Assembly (NCBI RefSeq): GCF_003020125.1
Contig: NZ_PYFW01000001.1
Coordinates: forward strand, 1,860,001-1,924,000
DNA: 64,000 bases
Reading direction: 5' to 3'
Source: Bradyrhizobium sp. MOS003
GTDB lineage: Bacteria > Pseudomonadota > Alphaproteobacteria > Rhizobiales > Xanthobacteraceae
Shown here in pieces: positions 59,206-64,000 of the stretch (position 1 is its first letter; each line of letters starts with the position of its first letter). The notes beneath the pieces are model-generated. The model was not told where the DNA came from, ran no database searches, and saw only the letters and a program-made list of their open reading frames with translations. A program made the translations under genes and the position numbers.

Positions 59206-59973
59206 TCACACCGTGCGGTAGCCGCCGTCCACCATCACGATCGTTCCCGTGACATAGGCCGACAGATCCGAGGCCAGGAAGATCGCGGGACCCACGATAT
59301 CCTCGGGCTTGCCGGTGCGCGCCAGCGGGGTGTGGTCGACGAAGGCCTGCACCAGCGCCGGATTGGTCGCGCGCACATTGGCGTTGATGTTGGTCTCGAT
59401 GAAACCCGGCCCGATCGCGTTGACGCGCACGCCTTCCTTGCCGAGCTCGGCCGCGAGCGCCTTGGTGAAGCCGAGCACGCCGTGCTTCGAGGTCGTATAG
59501 GCCGCCGAGCTCGGCGTGCGCAGATGCACGAAGGACTGGATCGAGCCGATGTTGACGATGCGGCCTTTGCTCGCGCGCAAGGGTGCGAGGAAGGCCTGCG
59601 TCACGTTGAAGACGCCGTTGAGGTTGAGCGAGATGATGTCGTTCCAGTCCTTCGCCACCGTCTCGGTCTCGGCGGTGAAGGCGTTGCGGCGGGTGATGCC
59701 GGCATTGTTGACGAGGATCGAGACCTGCCCGACCTTGTCGGCGACTTGGCTGGCCAGCGCGAAGCAATCCTCGCGCCTGACCACGTCGAGCGCAAAACTC
59801 TCGGCCTTGCCGCCCGCCTTGTGGATCTCCTGGGCCGCCTCCGCGACGGTGTCGGCGTTGACGTCGAGCAGCACCATTTGCGCGCCCTCGCGGGCATAGC
59901 CGGCGGCGATCGCGCGGCCGATGCCGGAGCCGGCCCCGGTGACGACGGCGATATGGTTTGCGAGCAATGCCAT
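59206..59973 (-). CDS. SDR family oxidoreductase
   Basis: A 255-residue classical short-chain dehydrogenase. It has the cofactor motif VTGAGSGIGRAIA, the NNAG motif (ILVNNAGITRRNAF), catalytic Ser in NIGSIQSFVH and YTTSK with Tyr/Lys. The C-terminus DLSAYVTGTIVMVDGGYRTV is standard. MVLLDVNAD after the second strand, with Asp at the end, indicates NAD preference. Similar to 3-ketoacyl reductase or sugar-alcohol dehydrogenases; substrate unknown. GGAGGAAT precedes the ATG at 59973. Confidence 0.92.
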   Translation of the reverse strand: MALLANHIAVVTGAGSGIGRAIAAGYAREGAQMVLLDVNADTVAEAAQEIHKAGGKAESFALDVVRREDCFALASQVADKVGQVSILVNNAGITRRNAFTAETETVAKDWNDIISLNLNGVFNVTQAFLAPLRASKGRIVNIGSIQSFVHLRTPSSAAYTTSKHGVLGFTKALAAELGKEGVRVNAIGPGFIETNINANVRATNPALVQAFVDHTPLARTGKPEDIVGPAIFLASDLSAYVTGTIVMVDGGYRTV

Positions 59974-60084
59974 GACATATTCCTCCCGATTTCGTTTCGA
60001 AGTTTCACGAAACGCTAACTCGAAATTAAGGGGTCGGAAACGGCGGCCTTGGCATACTGATCTTCATTGCTAAACGTTGCGCGC

Positions 60085-60582
60085 ATGATGGAACGGCTCG
60101 ACAACCGGCTCGACTCCTGGAAACCCGCCCTCGAACGCCTGCGGTCGGCGCATTCGGCCGATTGGGCCGAGGCGGGGCGGCTCGTGGCCGAGATCGCGCG
60201 GATGAGCCCGGATGCCACGCTGCGCCAGGCGGCCGAGCAGGCGCTTCCGGTGCTGCGCCAGGCGGTCGACAATGACGATCACGGCGTCACGCTGGCGGCC
60301 CAGCGCCGTCTCGGCGTGGTGCTCGAAGTCGTTCATGATCTGACCGCGCCGCGCTTCGGCCGCCGCAACGCCACGCCGAAGCAACTATCCAGCGAGGATC
60401 GCGCCCGCAAGGTGCTCGGCCTGCCGCTTTCGGTGCAGCTCACCTGCGAGGACATCAACCAGGCCTATCGCCGCGCCGCCAAGGGCATGCATCCCGACCG
60501 CGGCGGCAGCGCTCAAGCCTTCATCGACCTCGCCGCCGCACGCGACCTCCTGATCCATCCCGGCGCGCATAGGGACGCGTGA
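60085..60582 (+). CDS. J-domain protein
   Basis: A 165-residue cytoplasmic protein. The N-terminal ~100 residues are helical (LDSWKPALERLRSAHSADWAEAGRLVAEIARMSPDATLRQAAEQAL). The C-terminal ~55 residues form a J-like domain (ARKVLGLPLSVQLTCEDINQAYRRAAKGMHPDRGGS) with the HPD tripeptide at about 136-138, required to stimulate DnaK. Having the J-domain at the C-terminus is typical of specialised co-chaperones such as HscB-unrelated DjlA-like proteins. Client unknown. Either of two adjacent ATGs may be the start. Confidence 0.82.
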   Translation: MMERLDNRLDSWKPALERLRSAHSADWAEAGRLVAEIARMSPDATLRQAAEQALPVLRQAVDNDDHGVTLAAQRRLGVVLEVVHDLTAPRFGRRNATPKQLSSEDRARKVLGLPLSVQLTCEDINQAYRRAAKGMHPDRGGSAQAFIDLAAARDLLIHPGAHRDA

Positions 60583-60611
60583 GAGCGTCTCGGCTGCTCA
60601 CGTAGCGATGT

Positions 60612-60700
60612 CGTAGGGTGGGCAAAGGCGCGAAGTGTCGTGCCTACCATCTTCGTGGTGGATGGAATTGGTGGGCACGCTTCGCGTCGCCCACCCTACG
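60612..60700. repeat. Dispersed palindromic repeat, family E
   Basis: CGTAGGGTGGGCAAAGGCGC at the left is matched by GCGTCGCCCACCCTACG at the right, with GTGCCTACCA and TGGTGGGCAC inside. Second of three copies in the window. Confidence 0.85.
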
Positions 60701-60721
60701 GCCTTCGCTCATCCGGGCTAC

Positions 60722-60762
60722 GAAAACAAACGGGCAAGGACGCATGCCCGCGTCCTTGCCCG
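60722..60762 (-). terminator. Rho-independent terminator for the 60787-61038 gene
   Basis: 13-bp perfect stem CGGGCAAGGACGC / GCGTCCTTGCCCG with a 6-nt loop; on the minus strand it is followed by TTTGTTTTCG. Confidence 0.75.
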
Positions 60763-60786
60763 CTCTTCGTCCGCCGATCGATTATT

Positions 60787-61038
60787 TCACCACTTGCAAT
60801 GGCCGTACTTCAGCGCGGCATCCTTCAATCCGAGTGCGTCGATGAAGGTCGGCACGGTTGCGCTGGCGCGATGATAGCCGGCCGGCCACGGCGTGGTCGG
60901 GATGCTCTCGTCCCAGATCTGGCACAGGCCGGTGTCCTGCCAGCGGATCAGGTGATAGCTGGCCTGTGCAGGGCTCGCCGCGACGAAGGCGGTGACGGCA
61001 AGGCCGGCGGCAGCGCACAGCACGGAAATACGACGCAT
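60787..61038 (-). CDS. Small exported protein, RWxxTGxCQxW family copy 1 (83 aa)
   Basis: The signal peptide (1-25, AQA) is preceded by GAGGAG six bases before the ATG at 61038. The mature part begins SYHLIRWQDTGLCQIWDESIP and ends ALKYGHCKW. The two Cys may pair. It is paralogous to the product of 61275-61535 (YVIRWDNTGICQVWNEDL), in tandem and each with its own terminator. Periplasmic; function unknown. Confidence 0.82.
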   Translation of the reverse strand: MRRISVLCAAAGLAVTAFVAASPAQASYHLIRWQDTGLCQIWDESIPTTPWPAGYHRASATVPTFIDALGLKDAALKYGHCKW

Positions 61039-61211
61039 GATCAGCTCCTCAAATGAATGATGTGATGCGCCTCCCGGCAATCACGGGGAGGGCTTGGTGC
61101 CGGACGCTTGGGGATGCGCGCCGGACAAGATGTGAGTAGTTCCGCGTGCTGATCAGGTTCAAAGCGCGCGGACGGGAAATGGCTGATCTCGGCCGGAAAA
61201 CGTGCGGTCCC

Positions 61212-61250
61212 GCAGAAAGAAGAAGGCGGGCCGCTCGCGCGACCCGCCTT
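61212..61250 (-). terminator. Rho-independent terminator for the 61275-61535 gene
   Basis: 8-bp stem AAGGCGGG / CCCGCCTT with GC-rich loop; on the minus strand a T-rich run (complement of AGAAAGAAG) follows. Confidence 0.65.
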
Positions 61251-61274
61251 CGAAATCCGGTTCGTTGCGAAAGC

Positions 61275-61535
61275 TCAGAGCGTGCAGCGACGCTCGGCGC
61301 GCAGCTTGATCTGGACGTCGGAAGCGGCCTGGAAGGTCGGGAGCGGCTTGCTGACGACCTTGTAGGTCGACACGCCAAACTGGAACGGCTTGTACTTCAG
61401 GTCTTCGTTCCAGACCTGGCAGATGCCGGTGTTGTCCCAGCGGATCACGTAATAGCCGACGGCCGCCGAGGCCGGCACGGCGAAGACGGAGGTGGCGATG
61501 CCGGCAACGGCACAGAGGGCGAGAACGCGACGCAT
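61275..61535 (-). CDS. Small exported protein, RWxxTGxCQxW family copy 2 (86 aa)
   Basis: AAGGAGAT precedes the ATG at 61535, excluding the longer open frame. A signal peptide (1-24, ASA) is followed by GYYVIRWDNTGICQVWNEDLKYKPFQFG and a basic C-terminus ending RAERRCTL. Shares the RWxxTGxCQ(I/V)W(D/N)E block, two cysteines and size with the neighbour at 60787. Probably a tandem duplication of an envelope protein of unknown role. Confidence 0.82.
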   Translation of the reverse strand: MRRVLALCAVAGIATSVFAVPASAAVGYYVIRWDNTGICQVWNEDLKYKPFQFGVSTYKVVSKPLPTFQAASDVQIKLRAERRCTL

Positions 61536-61686
61536 GAAATATCTCCTTGAGGGACGTACGATCTCAAAATTCGTGCGGTAAAAGCAGGTCCTTGGCAAGC
61601 CGGGGAGCTGCCGTTCACGGACATGTCAGCTGTTCCCCGGGCATTTGGTTGGGCCGCGTGCCCGACAAGCCACACGCGAAGGTCGC

Positions 61687-62070
61687 TCACTTCGCCAGCG
61701 AGGCCACCGCCTCGATCTCGATTAGCATCTTCGGATCGGGCAGGGCCTGCACCACGCAGGTCGTGCGCGCAGGGTAAGGCGGCGGGCCGAAGGCGCCGGC
61801 GTAGAGCGCATTCATGGCGGCGACGTCGGCGGCGCGGGTCAGGAGCACGTTGACCTTGGCGAGGTCGCGGAAGGTGGCGCCGGCCTCGTCCAGCACGCGC
61901 TTGATGTTGACGACGACATTGGCGAACTGCGCCTCGAAACTCCCGGGCAGCGCACCGTTGGCGTCGAAGCCGGGAATGCCGGAGACGAACAGGAGATCGC
62001 CGACGCGCGTCGCAAACGACAGCGGCGGCGCCTTGACGTGCGGCGGGGGCGCGAAATGCTGGATCGGCAT
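61687..62070 (-). CDS. RidA family protein
   Basis: A 127-residue RidA/YjgF-type protein. It shows the order PPLSFATRVGDLLFVSGIPGFDANG, FEAQFANVVVNIKRVLDEAG, DLAKVNVLLTR, MNALYAGAFG, PARTTCVV and LIEIEAVA. The Arg in ARTTC corresponds to the residue needed to hydrolyse reactive enamine/imine intermediates in canonical RidA. GAGGTGA precedes the ATG at 62070. It stands alone next to a family C repeat. Confidence 0.9.
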   Translation of the reverse strand: MPIQHFAPPPHVKAPPLSFATRVGDLLFVSGIPGFDANGALPGSFEAQFANVVVNIKRVLDEAGATFRDLAKVNVLLTRAADVAAMNALYAGAFGPPPYPARTTCVVQALPDPKMLIEIEAVASLAK

Positions 62071-62132
62071 GGGATCACCTCGAACAGTGTTCTCGTGGTC
62101 CATGAGCGTAGCGGCAGGCGAGGGGGGCTCAA

Positions 62133-62262
62133 ACCAAAAAATGCGAAAACAACCCCATGCACAGTAGGGATGATGCGGAAATCATTGAGCTTTTAGGATT
62201 CGGAAATCGAGAAAAACTCACGTTGCTCCGTCGGGCAAAACAGGGGCAGAATGAGATCATGG
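62133..62262. repeat. Dispersed repeat, family C, second copy (inverted)
   Basis: Contains CCAAAAAATGCGAAAACAAC CCCATGCACAGTAG at the left and CCGTCGGGCAAAACAGGGGC at the right, the reverse complement of the end blocks at 6539-6656. Followed by a short TGTCATGCTCCGGCTTGACC GGGCG segment (62297-62320). The gap 62071-62446 holds nothing else that looks coding. Confidence 0.7.
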
Positions 62263-62446
62263 CTACGTTGTGTGTGCGGCCCTGATCTCTGCTGTCATGC
62301 TCCGGCTTGACCGGGCGATGACTGGGGGATGCTAAGTCCGCGACCCACGTCCTCCGCCCCATCATGTTGCCGCCCCGATCCATCCTGTACATTCGCTGCG
62401 TCTGATTCGAATCCTCCCCTTAAAAAAATAGCCCCCGGAGACACCC

Positions 62447-62881
62447 ATGACGTTCGCATCCACTTGTCGCGCCGCGCTGGTCGCCATCGCCGCCCTGGCC
62501 GGCCTCTCGACCTCGGCGCTGGCCGACGGCGGCACCGTGGTGCTGACCATCTACAAGGCGGGCTGGATCATCGGCGGCTCCGGCGGCTCGGGCACGCTGA
62601 ACTTCCGCGGCCGTTCCTATGCGCTGTCGACCGGCGGACTCGATTACGGCCTGGTGTTCGGCGGTTCCAAGACCGTGCTGCGCGGCCGCGTCTCCAACAT
62701 CAACCGTCCCTCCGACGTTGCCGGCGTCTACGGCGCCGCCGGAGCCGGCCTCGCGATCGGCCGCGGCGCCCGCGCCATCGTGCTCTCCAACCAGAAGGGC
62801 GCCGTGCTGGAGCTGTCGGGCACCCAGACCGGCCTGATGGCGAATGCGGATCTGAGCGGGCTTGCGATCACGATGCGGTAG
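62447..62881 (+). CDS. Exported glycine-rich protein of unknown function (144 aa)
   Basis: A signal peptide (1-26, ALA) is followed by a beta-rich, Gly-rich domain: VVLTIYKAGWIIGGSGGSGTLNFRGRSYALSTGGLDYGLVFGGSKTVLRGRV, then SDVAGVYGAAGAGLAIGRGARAIVLSNQKGAVLELSG. The layout, with GTLxFxGRxY, then AGVYGAAGAG, then NQKGAVLEL, weakly recalls the DUF1134 (EipA) envelope family. GGAG precedes the ATG. Likely periplasmic. Confidence 0.75.
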   Translation: MTFASTCRAALVAIAALAGLSTSALADGGTVVLTIYKAGWIIGGSGGSGTLNFRGRSYALSTGGLDYGLVFGGSKTVLRGRVSNINRPSDVAGVYGAAGAGLAIGRGARAIVLSNQKGAVLELSGTQTGLMANADLSGLAITMR

Positions 62882-62890
62882 CGCAGGTCG

Positions 62891-62986
62891 CGTAGGGTGG
62901 GCAATGGCGCGCAAGCGCCGTGCCCACCATCGGTGCCAGTACGACACGAAACAGTTGGTGGGCACGCTTCGCTTTGCCACCCTACG
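62891..62986. repeat. Dispersed palindromic repeat, family E, third copy
   Basis: CGTAGGGTGGGCAATGGCGC at the left, GCTTTGCCACCCTACG at the right, with GCGCAAGCGCCGTGCCCACC and GGTGGGCACGC inside. It begins 10 bp after the preceding stop. Confidence 0.85.
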
Positions 62987-63002
62987 AGATACGAAGCCCG
63001 GA

Positions 63003-63698
63003 CTACGATCCACTCACCGCCGCGTGAATCCGCTCGCAATGCGCGACTAGATTTGCGTGCGCGTCGACGAAGGCCTTCAGCGGGGTCGGGATCGGAAAGT
63101 AGTAGATGTTGGCGATGAAGCCGTAGATGCCGGCATCGGCGCTGGTAGGCCGCTCGCGGTGCACGAAGCCTGTCGCCGGCACGATCTCGGCCAGCACCTG
63201 CAAATCGGCGAGCCCTCGCGCGTAGGCCTGATCGGGCGTGTAGCGGCCGATGCCCTGATAATGATAGCGCTGTGAATTGTACGCCTTCGCCTTCTCGAAT
63301 CCTTCCGCATCGATCTGCGGATGCTGCGCGATGAAGCCGTCGCGGAACGCCGGATAGAAGCGCTCGTCCTTCCAGCGCGAATACGACATCACCCAATAGA
63401 GGTCGTCGAGCATGCGCGTGACGAAATGATTGGTCCGCCTCTGCTGCTCAGTTAGCGCCGCATCGATGGTGAGACGATATTTTGCGATCGCATGCGCGAT
63501 GATGGTCTCGCTGTCGCCGATGGTCTCGCCGTCGTCGACGACGTAAGGCAGCTGCCCCCGCGGCGCGGCGGAAGCATCGAAGACGTGTTCATGCACGAAT
63601 GGCACGCCGGCGAGCTTCAGGAACGCGTAGACCTTGAGGCCGTAGCCGTTGTTGTCGGCGACGCCGAACAGTTCGGGATAGGAGTAGAGGGTCAGCAT
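63003..63698 (-). CDS. Glutathione S-transferase family protein (metaxin-like N-terminus)
   Basis: A 231-residue protein with a thioredoxin-fold N-terminus (LTLYSYPELFGVADNNGYGLKVYAFLKLAGVPFVHEHV, then QLPYVVDDGETIGDSETIIAHAI) and an all-helical C-terminal domain. The DNNGYGLKVYAFLKLAGV segment resembles the metaxin/Tom37-like GST branch found in alphaproteobacteria. Glutathione use is not certain. The next GST gene lies 65 bp upstream on the same strand. Confidence 0.85.
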   Translation of the reverse strand: MLTLYSYPELFGVADNNGYGLKVYAFLKLAGVPFVHEHVFDASAAPRGQLPYVVDDGETIGDSETIIAHAIAKYRLTIDAALTEQQRRTNHFVTRMLDDLYWVMSYSRWKDERFYPAFRDGFIAQHPQIDAEGFEKAKAYNSQRYHYQGIGRYTPDQAYARGLADLQVLAEIVPATGFVHRERPTSADAGIYGFIANIYYFPIPTPLKAFVDAHANLVAHCERIHAAVSGS

Positions 63699-63763
63699 GG
63701 GACGCTCCTCTGCGCTGGGGGCAGCATGCAGGGGAGCCGTGGCGGACGCAATGAGGGAGTGCC

Positions 63764-64000
63764 CTACGAACGAGACGCCGCGGTGAACACCGCCAGTTGC
63801 GCATCGAACGCCCGCCTGAACGCCGGCCGCGCCTCGCCGCGGGCGGCATAGGCGGAAAGATCAGGATATTCGTCGAGCAGGCCCGATATGTGCAGCCGGC
63901 GCAGCACCGTCACCATCATCAGATCGCCGGCGCTGAACGCGCCGTCGAGCCAGTCGGCACCGCCGAGGCGGCGGGACAATTCGCCGAGCCTGGTACGGAC
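63764..64000 (-). CDS. Glutathione S-transferase, C-terminal part (truncated by window edge)
   Basis: The frame stays open to the window end, so the N-terminal part is missing. The visible 78 residues are the C-terminal helical GST domain: LGGADWLDGAFSAGDLMMVTVLRRL, then LLDEYPDLSAYAARGEARPAFRRAFDAQLAVF. SAGDLMMV occupies the position of the conserved N-capping-box aspartate of GSTs. A TTG at 63979 is not a credible start. Likely the upstream member of a two-GST operon. Confidence 0.8.
   Translation of the reverse strand, partial: VRTRLGELSRRLGGADWLDGAFSAGDLMMVTVLRRLHISGLLDEYPDLSAYAARGEARPAFRRAFDAQLAVFTAASRS

Overview
The window is chromosomal DNA from a high-GC alphaproteobacterium, most likely Bradyrhizobium or a very close relative. 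Three things point there. The D-tartrate dehydratase at 1409-2578 matches, as far as I remember it, the structurally studied Bradyrhizobium japonicum enzyme almost residue for residue. Bacterioferritin carries an Irr-type iron box, a rhizobial device. The intergenic spaces hold several families of dispersed palindromic repeats of the kind that litter Bradyrhizobium genomes. I see no rRNA, tRNA, CRISPR array, prophage, transposase or plasmid functions. This is core and catabolic chromosome, with one small patch of atypical base composition at 20276-21170.

Layout. 1-6393: amidase end, glutathione peroxidase with a DUF3297 gene, tarD, malonyl-CoA decarboxylase, and an AraC regulator divergent from an MFS transporter. 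6394-13624: a CPA2 antiporter fused to two Usp domains, convergent with an RND efflux pair. 13625-20275: orphan amino-acid binding protein, outer-membrane barrel, secreted unknown, then a flavin monooxygenase and cupin pair divergent from an AraC regulator. 20276-23037: AT-richer membrane gene, then a soluble-type hybrid histidine kinase. 23166-31956: the main catabolic cluster. It comprises an XRE-cupin regulator divergent from an oligopeptide/opine-type ABC importer (binding protein, two permeases, fused double ATPase) interleaved with a FAD amine oxidase-like enzyme and a 2-hydroxyacid dehydrogenase. 31963-39732: intracellular PHA depolymerase, GST, small proteins, enolase-superfamily enzyme, SMP-30 lactonase-like protein, GNAT, GMC oxidoreductase.

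39738-40908 is a gene-poor interval. It holds a CGTAGGGTGGG-type repeat, a small membrane gene broken by an amber codon, and a ~765-bp non-coding dispersed element. 40912-45158: MoxR ATPase, GlsB-type membrane protein, VWA protein, rhodanese and 3-mercaptopyruvate sulfurtransferase, with repeats between them. 45170-54402: envelope genes (L,D-transpeptidase, MltB-type lytic transglycosylase), EttA, paired glycine-zipper exported proteins, and the iron-storage pair bfd-bfr, each gene with an Irr-like box. 54570-64000: small oxidoreductases, an alpha/beta hydrolase, DUF2277, a collagen-like protein, a stand-alone Fis-type helix-turn-helix protein, an SDR, a J-domain protein, a tandem pair of small exported proteins, RidA and two GST genes, the last running off the end.

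How genes work together. The 24018-31956 cluster reads as uptake plus oxidative breakdown of one amino-acid-like substrate. bfd and bfr form the iron storage and release pair under iron control. The FMO-cupin-AraC set looks like a small inducible oxidation module. The most unusual material is the non-coding repeat content rather than any single new gene system.
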